Shown in pieces: positions 12,115 through 24,294 of a stretch of 64,000 nt of DNA. Position 1 is the first letter of the stretch; each line of letters begins with the position of its first letter. The DNA is from Cephalotus follicularis (Eukaryota > Streptophyta > Magnoliopsida > Oxalidales > Cephalotaceae), in the NCBI GenBank assembly GCA_001972305.1, contig BDDD01006660.1, forward strand, positions 1-64,000, written 5' to 3'. Under the pieces are notes generated by a model. The model was not told the origin of the DNA. It saw only the letters and a program-made list of their open reading frames with translations, and did no database searches. Position numbers and translations under genes: made by a program.

Positions 12115-12599
12115 CGTTGATATGATCTTTAAGGATCCACCGACTCCCTTGCTTCGGAAAACAAACTCAAGTTGTTCCGGTATAGCAAACCTAACTTCCT
12201 TCTTAAAACAGTCAACACTAGCATGATTCGCTAGAATTCAATCCTTGCCAGCCACATCGTCATTAGAATCTTCTACATCCTCAGCTGTCATGACACAAGT
12301 TCTAACTGATGCTCTAGGTTGTTGAGTTCCATCCTTTCTTTCTCCATTGGACTTTCTTTCTTGCTGCAGTAGATAGAGGATTATCTACCTTCCTCTTTTC
12401 TTGTCCTTAGTCCTTTCACTTTTGCTGGTATTTCGGATTATTGCATTCCTCAACACCGCTTCGTAGGTTTGCGGATCCTACGCTATCAACAAACGTCGGG
12501 TTTTAAACCCTTGCGAAATTTATTCGCTCTTCTTTACTCTGTTGACACTATGTGAGCCGCATATCGAGACAATCTCGTAACTTCGCCTTGTACAAAGCC

Positions 12600-12970
12600 A
12601 TCGATTCGGACTTACCTTCTTCCAATCAAAGAAAGTCCTCATCCATCTTATCCTTCATCGGCTAAGGAAAATATTTGTCCATAAACACTTCCTTAAACTT
12701 TTCCCACGTCATCGTTACTATCTCCGACGTGTCTTCGTCATTTCGATCATGTCCCACCATCGATATGCTTCTCCTTCTATCTCGTCGAACAGAAACTCTT
12801 CCTTCTGACGATCGATACAATCTATCTCTTTGAAGATCTTTTCCTTCCCTTGGATCCATACTTCGGTCTCCATAGGATCTGTCACTCTGAAAATGCTTTC
12901 GGATGTTGTTTTGTAAACTGTTCTTCTTCGTTGACCAGTACGTCCCTTCTTTGACCGCGACTTCGTCATA
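12600..12970 (-). pseudogene. Element E gag relic
   Basis: The minus strand encodes short traces of a retrotransposon gag core: 'GEAYRWWDM', followed by 'TWEKFKEVFMDKYFP', the W-x-x-F-x-x-x-F-x-x-x-Y-F-P pattern typical of gag in Ty3/gypsy. It lies between the primer-binding-site end and the protease relic, the expected order. Too little remains to place a subfamily. Confidence 0.6.
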
Positions 12971-13504
12971 AGTCGGTCATCTCGTTACTACTTGCGAGTT
13001 AGCCCTTAACCTTAAAAAGTTCTACTCAAGCCCTTACAAAGAACTAACATCTACACTTCTTTACACATATCTTACATTCACTATTTATTTCTTACATAAA
13101 ACTTTTTCATAATCATTCTAGTCTTCATCACTAGAATCATCATCATCGGGTACCTCTTCTCAGATACGCCATATCATCATTAGCAAGTTTCCTCTAACTT
13201 CTCGTATAACTATTCCATTCATTTCCATATAAACCTCAAAAGAACATTCATACTTAATTTAGCTTCTCTAAAGCATTCACCTTTTCATTCTAACTTTTGT
13301 CTATACGTTTCTTCCATAAGCGAATATACAATTCATCTCTGCTCATTGCTAGGATCATTCTTAAAATTTATTTCTCTTCTCGAAGTTCCTCATTCCTAGT
13401 GATTGAATCTTATACTAGTCTCCAAATAATCTGACTCAATCTTTAATGAAATCTAAAGAAATCATATCAGAAAATATTTCCACACATCTTATATCCTCAA
13501 TTAT

Positions 13505-13793
13505 AACAAAATCAACTCTCTGATATAATAATATCAAACTCTTCATATTCCATAATAATATCAAACTCTCTGATAAAATCTCTCTAATACCATTACTGTA
13601 ATCAGTACTAGTCACCAAAAATTATAACAATTCAATTCTCTGATACCATTCTTGGTATCAATGCTAGTCACCAAAATCTACTAATCACCAAAATCTCTCT
13701 GATACCATTTATGGTATCAGTACTAGTTACCAAAATCGCCCTGATAAAATTTCTATGATAATATTTCTCTGATAATATTTCTCTGATACCATT
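13505..13793 (-). repeat. Array of PBS-like palindromes in the E leader
   Basis: The primer-binding-site complement CTCTGATACCATT occurs exactly at 13638-13650, 13697-13709 and 13781-13793, with decayed copies near 13583 and around 13510-13570. The last copy is the functional-position site next to the LTR. Two inner copies continue into mirror-image arms: GATACC-ATTCTT-GGTATC at 13642-13659 and GATACCAT-TT-ATGGTATC at 13701-13718. Between them runs a shared 'actagtcaccaaaat'-like spacer, so this is a decayed tandem repeat of roughly 60 bp. Confidence 0.7.
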
Positions 13794-13795
13794 CT

Positions 13796-14690
13796 TGTAG
13801 CGCCCCCGACGCGAGTCCGCTTTAAGTTCAAAGCGAGCTCTGAAGATCGGTGCGTTACGTGGGTGCGAACCATTGACCGTCAAATCGTTTAATCATTCAA
13901 CGATCCATTTCATACCATTTAATCTTGACTTAGATTTAAAATCTAACATTATTACTTAATAACTTCACAGGATCGCATATACATACATCTTTGAAACATC
14001 AATTTCAAAATATCATATTCTCATTATCATGATCGTTCCTAATACCCTTGCATTTGTACATCACTTACATGTAACTTACACAACGGAAAAACATAAACCT
14101 TTAGCATATCATAATCCAATTATATTCATTACTAACATTTATCATGAGTCTCTCATACTCTCAAGTATGTTCTATAACTTTCAACACAACTTCTAAACAT
14201 CGTCGTTTTATTCGAAAACGTCATAAACTACAACATTCACTTCTATACTTTAACATCTATACATCGTTTATCATAACACATTACACAGCGGAAAACATTA
14301 ACACATATGACATAAAACATAACTTCTTAGCATAAACTTCCTTTCCTTACTCTTCTTTTGCGAACTTCCTCTAAAGCTCGCAACTTCACGTTCAACATTT
14401 CCTGGAAGATTTATTTGAAAACAAAACATTGAAAGGAGTGAGCTTTTAAGAGCCCAGTAAGAATCATAGTCAATAAACGTTGTCGAAATCCGTTATTTTT
14501 GATAATCTTTATCAAAACATTTCAACATCATACTTTTAATAATATCTTTGAAAATAGTCTTTTAGTTTTATAAAATCAGAACATTTCTAAAATCATACCT
14601 TTTCTGGTATATATAACCAGCATACTTGAAAACAATCAAAACGTTTTCCGTTTATACATTCTTGTGGCATATATCTCAACCAATAAAAAC
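13796..14690 (-). repeat. 5' LTR of element E (outer edge uncertain)
   Basis: It begins TGTAGCGCCCCCGAC, matching the end of the 539-bp partner LTR, and the match fades after about 80 bp. An internal duplication is suggested by two 'cacaacggaaaa/cacagcggaaaa' blocks (about 14079 and 14283). A 'gtgagcttttaagagcccagtaag' block near 14438 is typical of LTR transcripts of this group. From about 14650 the match to any known part is lost. Confidence 0.45.
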
Positions 14691-14779
14691 GCAGGCAGCA
14701 CGGCAGTAGGGGCAGGTGAAGGATGGAGAATTCATTGAAGAATATTGTCACCGTCGTCACAATGTTTGGCTAAGTATTT

Positions 14780-15413
14780 TAATCCCTAGATGTGGATGAA
14801 CCCATGTTATATATGTATTTCAGTTTTGGTTTCAAGTTTAATTGCATGTTTGTGAGACACTTTTTCTTGTTAATGTAGTGACAACATTTATGAGAAGAAT
14901 TTTTAATATATAAAATCTGTGTTGATGACATGTAATATTTTTCTATGTGATTGAACCAATGATAGCCTTTAAGCAATCAACCTTTTGAGAGTATCAAGGT
15001 TTGACAGGATAGGTTGTACCTAGGTTAATTCGGTAAATTTCTGCGCTAAACTGAAACTTGTGCCATGAATTTAAATATAAATATACATGCGGGGATTCTC
15101 ACATCTACGGGATTGATTTTTCATATTACTTTTCTTATTAAATTATTTTGTTAGTTCACGTTAGATATTTAATTTGAATTGTTTAGTTTTTCATTAAATT
15201 AGTTTAATCCAAAACAATTCCCTCTTTTTAATTTATTTATTTGCATTGCTAGCTTAGATTAAATTAATTTAATATTTGTTATTTCTGTTTAGTGGCATCC
15301 AAAGTTAATTTTTATAGCATTTCCTTTCAGCTCTTCATGGGAACGATCCCTACTTCCACTTGCGAAATTGTTAGCTTAGGGTAATTTTGATTCGGTCTAA
15401 CGACACCCATCAA
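14780..15413 (+). mobile_element. Athila-like LTR 3' end (relic)
   Basis: The AT-rich stretch ends in 'gggaacgatccctacttccac' followed by a 'gacacccatca' end, which resembles the 3' end of Athila-lineage LTRs. No primer-binding site or coding region follows. It stops where the family D pol begins, in the shared bases 'actgcacc'. The left edge is not defined; 14690-14780 shows nothing I can assign. Confidence 0.4.
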
Positions 15414-17658
15414 ACTGCACCAATTTCTCGAGCACCGTAACATATGGCACTGATAGAATAGAAAGAGTTAAAGATACAGTTACAGAATCTTCTGGATAAA
15501 GGTTTTGTAAGACCTAGTGTTTCACCCTGGGGAGCACCTGTTCTTTTGTCAAGAAGAAAGATGGATCGCTCCGTATGTGTATTAACTATCGACAGCTCAA
15601 TAAAATTACAGAAAAGAATAAGTACCCTCTACCGCACATTGATGAGTTGTTTGACCAGCTCAAAGGAGCGACAATGTTTTCTAAGCTCGACTTGAGATCG
15701 GGCTACCACCAGTTGAAAGTCAGACCGGAGGATATTCCGAAGACGGCTTTCAGATCGAAATATGGCCATTATGAGTTCTTAGTTATGCCTTTTGGTGTGA
15801 CTAATGCTCCAGAGGCTTTCATGGACCTAATGAACCGAGTGTTTAGACAGTATTTGGATCACTTCATTGTAGTGTTCATTGACAACCTCTTTGTCTATTC
15901 TAGGACCAATGAGGAGCATGCCCAACACCTCTACATTGTATTGCAGATATTGAGAGATCACCGATTGTATGCCAAATTAGACAAGTGTGAGTTTTTGTTA
16001 TCGGAAGTTACTTTTCTTGGGCATATTTTTTCTGGTGACGATTTATCAGTGGATCCATAGAAAGTTGAGGCAGTGAAAGTTTCGAAACGACCGACGAATG
16101 CTTCCGAAGTTCGCAGCTTCTTGGGTTTAGCAGGGTATCAGCGTCGGTTTGTGCAGGGATTTTCCCGTATTGCTACACCTTTGACCAGATTGACACAGAA
16201 GAACACTGCCCTTGTGTGGGATAGTGATTGCAGAGAGTGGCTATTGCTATTTATGAAAGATTGAAACCCGATCTCTCCCTATCTACAGATGGGTTATTGA
16301 CATACAAGAACAGAGTTTGCGTTCCAACCGATGGCGAGTTGAAGGAAGAGCTTCTTTCTCGAGCTCATAAATCTCGTCTCTCTATCCATCCTGGGAGTAC
16401 GAATATGTTTTGTGACCTAAAACTCAGCTATTGGTGGATTAGCATAAAGAGAGAAATCGTGGAATTTGTATCGGGATGCCATACTTGTCAGCAAGTAAAG
16501 GCAGAGCACCAGAGACTGGCAGGCTTGCTTCAGCCTTTGCTCATTCCTGAGTGGAAATGGGAGCACATTACCATGGATTTTGTATCCGGGTTACCTCTGA
16601 CTCATGACAGACACGATAGTATATGGGTTATTTTTGACCGACTCACGAAGTCGGCCCACTTTCTACCGATTTGAATAAGTTATTCTAGAGAAAAGTTGTC
16701 CAGTTTGTTCATGAAAGAGATTGTTAAAGCACATGGAGTTCCTTTCAGCATTGTTTCCGATCGAGACTCTTGCTTCACTTCTGGGTTTTGGAGGAAGTTA
16801 CAGGCAGCTATGGGTACAGAATTGAGTTTAAGCACCGCTTTTCATCCCCAAACAGATGGTTTGTCCGAAAGGACCATTCAGACATTGGAGGATATGCTCC
16901 GAGCATGCGTTCTTGACTTTTGAGGTAGTTGGGATGACTACTTACATTTGATGTTCTCGTATAACAATAGTTATCATGAGAGCATACAAATGGCTCCTTA
17001 TGAAGCCCTATATGGTAGGAAGTGTCGATCGCCAGTTTGTTTGGATCAGGTCAGTTAAAAGAGTATTTTGGTGCCAGAGATTGTACAGATTACCGCAGAG
17101 AAAGGGAAATTTATTAGAGACCGATTGATTGTTGCTCAAAGTAGACAGAAAAGCTATGCTGATGTTCATCGCAGAGGCTTGGAGTTTAGTGTTGGTGACA
17201 ATGTTTTCCTCAAAGTGTCGCCCACTAAAGGAGTCATGAGATTCGGGAAGAAAGGGAAGCTTTCTCCTCATTTTTTTTGGACCTTTCGAGGTATTGGATC
17301 GGATTGACCGACTTGCTTACAGGTTTGCCTTGCCTCCAGCATTGTCGGGAGTGCATGATGTGTTCCATGTTTCTCAGTTGAGGAAATATGTTCGAGATCC
17401 TTCACACAATATTAAGTATGGTTAGATTCAGCTGGAACCCGACTTATCATTTATCGAGACTCCTATACAGATTGTTGACTTGCAGATCAGAGTATTGAGG
17501 AACAAGACCATCCCTTTGGTCTGTGTTCTATGGCTGTATCATGGTTCTATGGAGCACACCTAGGAGTGTGAGGACGATATGAGAGAGACATATCCTTCCT
17601 ATTTGATTGATGATTAACCGATGAATCTAGGGACCAGATTCTTTTAAGAAGGAGAGAA
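15414..17658 (+). pseudogene. Family D pol, first (partial) unit: RT and integrase
   Basis: Starts inside the RT. The RT blocks [27 protein letters not shown] and [17 protein letters not shown] are clear, followed by the integrase zinc-binding segment (HPGSTNMFCDLKLSYWW...CHTCQQVKAEH), the [15 protein letters not shown] core start and the [16 protein letters not shown] block. The C-terminal [18 protein letters not shown] segment precedes a purine-rich tract and the LTR. Domain order equals that of the second unit. It is a fossil copy with several breaks. Confidence 0.85.
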
Positions 17659-17849
17659 TGTGACGACCCGAAATCACTTTGGTATTGTTCATGCATACAT
17701 TGTACCGTATTGTACTGTATCAGACCGTATTGTATTGTATTGAATTGAGGTATTCCTATACCTATTGATATTGTATTGGTTATATGCATGTATAGTCGGG
17801 ATTCTAGGCTGAGTTTCAAAGAGTTTATCGAATTAACTATATAAGTCAA

Positions 17850-17935
17850 TTTCTCACTCTCATCCTCTCATTCTTTCATTCTTCACCCTCTCTCTATCTT
17901 TCTCCCTCTTTCTCTCTTGCTGGCAGCCTCCCTCC
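17850..17935 (+). repeat. CT-rich tract in the D LTR
   Basis: Nearly pure pyrimidine sequence (ctctct/tttct runs) about 190 bp inside the LTR, conserved in the second LTR at about 24487-24575. Such tracts often lie near plant transcription starts, but no TATA box is clear here, so a promoter role is only a guess. Confidence 0.5.
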
Positions 17936-18375
17936 ATCTGCCTAGAAGCCGGATTTGCATCTTCTTCAACAAGGATACTGATTGCAAGTTGTGGGTTACC
18001 GATTGAACAAGAAAGTAGCGGGTTATTGGGAGATTTCTACCGATTGATAGATTGGAAAATCAACTTTTGAAGCTTCAGTGATAGGTAGGACTTCTTACCG
18101 AATTGCCTACTGCTTGTATTGAGTGATTGAATTGAATTAATTGAATTGAATGATTGAATTGAGTGCATTGAATGAATTGGGGTTTTAGGGTTTTTAGCAA
18201 ATCCTTGACCTAATTGTTAATAGAAAGATTGAAATGTTAAATTGAAGGTTGTAACTAGTTTTACTAACCTTAAAGATTGATTTTAACCCTTGATTTCTTA
18301 AAGAATGGGTTTTAATTGGATTTTGGCTTGAAAATTGCTGGTTTTCTGCAGAAAAATTGACCATTCCCAGCAAAG

Positions 18376-18665
18376 CATCGATCCCCTTGCCCATAGACAT
18401 CGATGTCTTTCGCTTTGGGATGCAACCTCCTTGATTTCGCATCAAAGACATCGACGTCTTTGACATAAGATGTCCTTTCCCAGAAAAGGGCATCGACGCG
18501 ATACATCAATACGTATTCCCAGGCCATTTTTATTGAAACACGTCGATATCTTTGTCCAAGGACATCGACGTCTTCAGCCAACTGAGAAAGACATCGACGT
18601 CCTTCTACCGTTTTTAAAGGCATGCCCTGATACGCATCGATGTCTTTGGCCAAGGACATGGACGC
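18376..18665. repeat. TCGA palindrome array in the D LTR (copy 1)
   Basis: Centres are near 18378, 18400, 18451, 18493, 18543, 18565, 18594 and 18637, with arms of the GACATCGACGTC type. Pairs are 22 bp apart. The array is conserved in the partner LTR at about 25014-25320. Confidence 0.75.
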
Positions 18666-18932
18666 ATTTTGGGCTGAGTGGAGTTTTTAAATGTTAAAGC
18701 TGGTTTTTCAACCCTTTTCACATTGTCGCTTGATCGGAGCCTCACTTGAGGTATTCAAGCGTTTAAAACACAGTTTTCAATGGTTTTCAAAGATCGAATT
18801 GATAGATTGATAGAGTGACAGCTTGAGCCATAGGTTACGACCTACTGACTTTCATTGACCAAATAGATGTTCATTCCTATTCCGTCGATTCGATTATCAC
18901 CGCATAGCAGTTATTGATTGATTGATTGTTGC

Positions 18933-19148
18933 GTCATAAGTGTTGTTGTGAATCTAAGTCGGTATTATTGACGCACATTCACATTTCTCCAGTAGACAGC
19001 ACCACTTATTGGCTTTGCTTCGATGTTGTATTGATACAGTGATCGATTGCTTGAGTCATAAGTGTTGCTACGAGTCTAAGTCGGTATTATGGACGCACGT
19101 TCCCATTTCTCCATTAGACACCACCACTTATTGACTTTGCTTGGAAAT
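18933..19148 (+). repeat. Two 122-bp tandem units in the D LTR (copy 1)
   Basis: The block 'gtcataagtgttg...aagtcggtattat.gacgcac' followed by '..ccaccacttattg.ctttgctt' occurs twice, starting at 18933 and 19055. The partner LTR has the same pair at the same spacing. Confidence 0.8.
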
Positions 19149-20217
19149 TGTACTGACATGATTGATTATATTGTATGGATCCTATAGAGCGACCTTATGA
19201 TCCGCGTCAGCGTAATAGGTTGTTGACTATGTCCATCTATTTCGTCGAACGTTTCATTTATTGTATTGACCTGCTGACGAGAAGTATTGATTGTTGCTCC
19301 CTAACGGTTGAGCTTATTGATTGATTGATCGACGATTGATACTCCCCTTGAGGTTCGTAACTCCCTAACGGTTCAGTAGTTCATTCGGGTGTAGCATCAG
19401 CGTGAGTGTTTTGACCCAGCCATACACTGGAAGATCTATGACTTCCAGACCTAATCAGTCTGAGAACCGTAGATAAATCTCCCACCCTTTTCGAAGAACT
19501 ACCTTTCGTGGGATTGATCACTGCTAACTGATTGACATTGTATTGACCTGGGGTCGCATGCTTTATAGGATATTGATTGATTGATTGAGTATTTTATGCA
19601 CTACCTTTGAGTGTCTTCCATTGATTGATTAATATAGATCCTATCCGGATGCTCTGTTATAGGCCATGGTCATACGGGTAGTCTGATCGCCAACTGTACA
19701 TATGCATTTTCCATGTCATGCATTGATATTGTACAACGCACATTGATATTGTATAGATTGTCAACGATATTGCACATTGTACATGCATACATACTGCATG
19801 AGGTTTCTGCTTAGCCAGTATGGCTAACCCCATCCTTCGGGGTGGGGTTGTGATGTACCTTGTGTGCAACATAGGTAGGACAGCAGGTAGCAGTGGACAG
19901 AAGAACTGAAGACTCGATTTGATCGCACGAATGCTTGGGCATCGCAGAGCCAGTTGTGAGATATTGTAGTGAAAGGATTGAAATGTTTTGTACTGAGATG
20001 CTGTATTGAAGAATTAATAAGTGTATTGTAAAAGATTGATATTGTAAAGGATTGGTATTGTATTGTATCGTTTTTATGGATATTGTATCTTCCGCAACAT
20101 GTATTGTAAAGTTTTAAGTTTTTTCGCATTTTTATATTGCTAGTCCCGACCATTGTATTGTTATTGGATTGAGAGTAATGCCACGTATCCGCCCTGCGGG
20201 CGCGGGGTGTTACAGAA

Positions 20218-20235
20218 TGGTATCAGAGACATTGG
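20218..20235 (+). other. Primer-binding site of D
   Basis: TGGTATCAGAGACATTGG, three bases after the LTR end, fits the tRNA-Met-type primer-binding site used by plant chromoviruses. Confidence 0.85.
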
Positions 20236-20369
20236 TTGGCCTTCTAGCTAAGTATATTAATACGTTGATTGAGATTGACTGAATGGATTCGTATGATGTA
20301 GGTCCTTATCTATTCATGCTATTGCTTAATCGAAAAAGAGATTGATATTAGGTTTGAAAGAGATTGTAT

Positions 20370-21480
20370 ATGATCGTCCCGTTGTTGAGCCGCTTCATAA
20401 AATTTCAGCCTCCAGCATTTGTGGGACTCCCTGAACCTACCCTTGCTGAGTTTTGGCTAACTCATTTGGAGAAATTTTTGAAGCATGGGATGTGATAATG
20501 AACGAAAATTTCTATTGGCAGTGTATATGCTCCAAGGAGAAGCTGAGCACTGGTGGGCTATGGTTAACACAGATTGGACAAGGAATGGTACAGTCCGCTC
20601 TTGGGATGCCTTCAAAAGAGAATTCAATGCAAGGTACTACCCTCAAGTAGAGACAGACAGAAGAGAGATTGAATTTGCTAACTTGGTACAAGGAAGCATG
20701 ACAGTTGCTGAGAATGAGGCGAGATTCACGCAGTTAGCGCAATTTGCCCCATACTTAGTCGAAGTCCAAGAGCGTAGAGCAAAGAAGTTCCTTCGAGGAC
20801 TGAGATTGGATTTGAGGAGGCAGCTACTCCCTTCTGGTTGACCTCCATATCGGATATTTCTTCCCAAGCTATGCAGCTTGAGGATATTGCAGCTGAGGCT
20901 AAATTGATGAGAGATATAGCCCGCCCCAGGCCTACTCCCTCTTCTTGACAGAGTGGAAGTGACAGTGGCAATGTTAAATCGTAGAAGACTGATAATAGCC
21001 CCTGACCTGGTTCTCATGGTAGCAATCAGGATAGCGGGAATCTGTCCCGTTCTCGGAGGAGAGGCAGATCTAGGAACGAACGCCGAGGAGACCGATCTTC
21101 AGCACCTAGTCAGGGTACACCCTCCAGATTTTCTGAAAGTGGTAATCAGAGTGCTACGATTCCTTGTGTGCATTCTCAGAAGACTAACAGTACTTCTGAG
21201 AATAATAGATGGTTCTTGGGCCATTTCTTGGTTTGTGGTGCTTCCGACCACATTGTTAGAGATTGTCCTCGGAGTTCTCGTCCTAGAGGATTTGATTGGA
21301 CACAGCGTTCACCGCCTCCACCAGGACAGACAGCCAGTGCACCGTCTTCTTCCTGTGGGACTTCGCAGTCCCAAGGGAAACAACCTATGAGTTATGCTCC
21401 GATGGTTCAGGCTAGAGTGTTTGCTATGGAACCAAGTGTTGTAGCAGGGTCAGATGTTATGATTGGATGTGCCATTTGAC
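20370..21480 (+). pseudogene. Family D gag
   Basis: The gag core is visible as 'PTLAEFWLTHLEKF'-like and 'MLQGEAEHWWAMVNTDW' segments, then 'SWDAFKREFNARYYPQ' and 'FANLVQGSMTVAENEARFTQLAQFAPYLV', the typical Ty3/gypsy gag order. A Gly/Ser/Arg-rich region and a CCHC-type knuckle trace ('FLVCGASDHIVRDCP') follow. It is a fossil with several breaks, and no full reading is implied. Confidence 0.75.
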
Positions 21481-21745
21481 TCTTTCAGCATCCAGCACAG
21501 GTTCTTATTGATTCGGGTTCATCCCATTTATTCATTGCATTGCTTTTTGTCTCCCATGTTGGTTTGAGACCCGAATACCTTCCTTTCTTGATGGAGTTAT
21601 CCACACATCTCGGTGAGTCAGCGACCACCGATCGAGTGTGTAAAGATTGTATTGTAGAGATTGATGATCGTTGCTTATTAGCCGATCTTATTGTTTTACC
21701 GATGGATAGCCTAGATGTGATTCTTGGCATGGATTAATTGTCTGC
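21481..21745 (+). pseudogene. Family D protease
   Basis: Retropepsin-like signature LIDSGSSHLFI near the start and 'LIVLPMDSLDVILGMD' at the end, the usual bounds of the gypsy aspartic protease. It sits between gag and RT as expected. Confidence 0.75.
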
Positions 21746-21836
21746 TAACTTTGCTCAAGTGGATTGTCATCGGAAAATAGTGGTTTTCAGTTCTCCGGGA
21801 TGACCACCTTTTCGATTTCTTGGCACCTTTGAGCCA

Positions 21837-22900
21837 TTGTTTGTTCCGATGATTTCGGCCTTGCATCTGGACAGATTGTTACGACAGGGATGCCAGGGGT
21901 TTCTGGCACATGTACTTTATACCGATAGATGGCGGCCGGAACTGGAAGATATTCCAGTGGTTTGCGAGTTCGGAGATGTTTTTCCTCAGGATTTGACTTC
22001 CTTACCGCCTGACAGAGAGATAGAGTTTGTGATCAATTTGATAACAGGAACTGCACCAATTTCTCGAGCACCATACCGTATGGCACCGATAGAATTGAAA
22101 GAGTTAAAGATACAGTTACGAAATCTTCTGGATAAAGGTTTTGTAAGACCTAGTGTTTCACCCTGGGGAGCACCTGTTCTTTTGTCAAGAAGAAAGATGG
22201 ATTGCTCCGTATGTGTATTGACTATCGACAGCTCAATAAAGTTACAGTAAAGAATAAGTACCCTCTACCACACATTGATGAGTTGTTTGACAAGCTCAAA
22301 GGAGCGACAATGTTTTCTAAGCAAGACTTGAGATCGGGCTACCACCAGTTGAAAGTCAGACCGGAGGATGTTCCGAAGACGGCTTTCAGATCGAAATATG
22401 GCCATTATGAGTTCTTAGTTATGCCTTTTGGTATGACTAATGCTTATGTGGCTTTCATGGACCTAATGAACCGAGTGTTCAGACAGTATTTGGATCAGTT
22501 CATTGTAGTGTTCATTGACAACCACTTTGTCTATTCTAGGACCAATGAGGAGCATGCCCAACACCTCTACATTGTATTGCAGATATTGAGAGATCACTGA
22601 TTGTATGCCAAATTCGACAAGTGCGATATTTTGTTATCGGAGGTCACTTTTCTTGGGCATATTGTTTCTGGTGACGATTTATCAGTGGATCCATCGAAAG
22701 TTGAGACAGTGAAAGTTTCGAAACGACCGACGAATGCTTCCGAAGTTAGCAGCTTCTTGGGTTTAGCAGGGTATCATCGTCGGTTTGTGCAGGAATTTTT
22801 CCGTATTGCTACACCTTTGACCAGATTGAAACAGAAGAACACTACCCTTGTGTGGGATAGTGATTACAGAGAGTGGCTATTGCTATTTATGAAAGATTGA
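21837..22900 (+). pseudogene. Family D reverse transcriptase
   Basis: The linker 'VVCEFGDVFPQDLTSLPPDREIEF' is followed by 'TAPISRAPYRMAP', '[10 protein letters not shown]', '[14 protein letters not shown]', '[17 protein letters not shown]', '[12 protein letters not shown]' and the '[19 protein letters not shown]' connection block. These are all landmarks of a chromovirus RT, in order. It is a fossil. Confidence 0.85.
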
Positions 22901-24062
22901 AACCCGATCTCTCCCTATCTACGGATGTGTTATTAACATACAAGAACAGAGTATGCGTTCCAACCAATGGCGAATTGAAGGAAGAGCTCATTTCTCGAGC
23001 TCATAAATCTGTTCTCTCTATCCATCCTGGGAGTACGAATATGTTTTGTGACCTAAACCTCAGCTATTGGTGGATTAGCATAAAGAGAGAAATCGTGGAA
23101 TTTGTATCGGGATGCCTTACTTGTCAGCAAGTAAAGGCAGAGCACAAGAGACTGGCAGGCTTGCTTCAGCCTTTGATCATTCCTGAGTGGAAATGGGAGC
23201 ACATTACCATGGATTTTGTATCCGGGTTACCTCTGAATCGTGACAGACACGATAGTATATGGGTTATTTTTGACCGACTCACGAAGTCGGCCCACTTTCT
23301 ACCGATTCGGATAAGTTATTCTAGAGAAAAGTTGTCCAGTTTGTTCATGAAAGAGATTGTTAAAGCACATGGAGTTCCTTTTGGCATTGTTTTCGATCGA
23401 GACTCTCACTTCACTTCTGGGTTTTGGAGGAAGTTACAGGCAGCTATGGGTACAAAATTGAGTTTAAGCACCGCTTTTCATCCCCAAACAGATGGTTTGT
23501 CTGAAAGTACCATTCAGACATTGGAGGATATGCTCCGAGCATGCGTTCTTGACTTTTGAGGTAGTTGGGATGACTACTTACATTTCATGTTCTCGTATAA
23601 CAATAGTTATCATGAGAGCATACAGATGGCTCCTTATCAAGCCCTATATGGTAGGAAGTGCCGATCACCAGTTTGTTGGGATCAGGTCGGTGAAAAGAGT
23701 ATTTTGGGGCCAGAGATTGTACAGATTACCGCAGAGAAAGGGAAATTTATTAGAGACCGATTGATTATTGCTCAAAGTAGACAGAAAATCTATGCTGATG
23801 TTCATCGCAGAGGCTTGGAGTTTAATGTTGGTGACAATGTTTTCCTCAAAGTGGCACCCACTAAAGGAGTCATGAGATTTGGGAAGAAAGGGAAGCTTTC
23901 TTCTCATTTTTCTTGGACCTTTCGAGGTATTGGATCGGATTGGCCGACTTGCTTACAGGCTTGCCTTGCCTCCAGCATTGTCGGGAGTGCATGATGTGTT
24001 ACATGTTTCTCAGTTGAGGAAATATGTTCGAGATCCTTCACACATCATTAAGTATGGTTAGA
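22873..24062 (+). pseudogene. Family D integrase and C-terminal segment
   Basis: HHCC-type zinc segment ('HPGSTNMFCDLNLSYWW', 'CLTCQQVKAEH'), core start [15 protein letters not shown], second acidic motif in 'IVFDRDSHFTSGF', and the '[22 protein letters not shown]' block. The C-terminal GDNVFLKV and [18 protein letters not shown] segments precede the chromodomain position. The 3' LTR starts about 230 bp further on. Confidence 0.85.
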
Positions 24063-24280
24063 TTCAGCTGGAACCTGACTTATCATTTATCGAGACTCCT
24101 ATACAGATTGTTGACTTGCAGATCAGAGTATTGAGGAACAAGACCATCCCTTTGGTCTGTGTTCTATGGCTGTATCATGGTTCTATGGAGCGCACCTGGG
24201 AGCGTGAGGATGATATGAGAGAGACATATCCTTCCTATTTGATTGATTGATTAACCAATGAATCTGGGGACCAGATTCTT

Positions 24281-24294
24281 TTAAGGAGGAGAGA
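24281..24294 (+). other. Polypurine tract of D
   Basis: Purine-rich TTAAGGAGGAGAGA immediately before the 3' LTR; the first unit has the matching tract before 17659. It would prime plus-strand synthesis. Confidence 0.7.

Larger units (their letters stand above)
10143..14690 (-). mobile_element. Old Ty3/gypsy element E (both LTRs, degraded internal region)
   Basis: Both ends carry LTR sequence with matching inner termini: TGTAGCGACCCCGAC at 10143 and TGTAGCGCCCCCGAC at 13796 on the plus strand, which are the LTR 3' ends on the minus strand. A purine tract, AAGGAGGGTAGAT, abuts TGTGATGACCC at 10681. A TGGTATCAGAGA primer-binding site adjoins the 13796 LTR. Internal traces of gag and protease/RT run on the minus strand. 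It is broken, with many breaks, and is probably among the oldest elements here. The right outer edge is uncertain (about 14690). It is nested in the A/B-type LTR to its left. Confidence 0.65.
17659..20214 (+). repeat. Family D LTR, middle copy (shared)
   Basis: Starts TGTGACGACCCG after a purine tract and ends ...CGGGGTGTTACA, 2.56 kb. It is followed three bases later by a primer-binding site. It contains a long CT-rich run (about 17850-17935), a TCGA palindrome array, two 122-bp tandem units, and pervasive TTGATTGA and TATTG runs. Confidence 0.9.

Noticed and set aside
14690-14780. Possible continuation of the A/B-type LTR on the right of element E
   Set aside because: I could not align it convincingly to the A or B LTRs, so the target-site duplication of E could not be confirmed.
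20218-20235. TGGTATCAGAGC-like strings as possible tRNA genes
   Set aside because: They match only the complement of the tRNA-Met 3' end and lie directly after LTR ends, so they are primer-binding sites. No cloverleaf is present.
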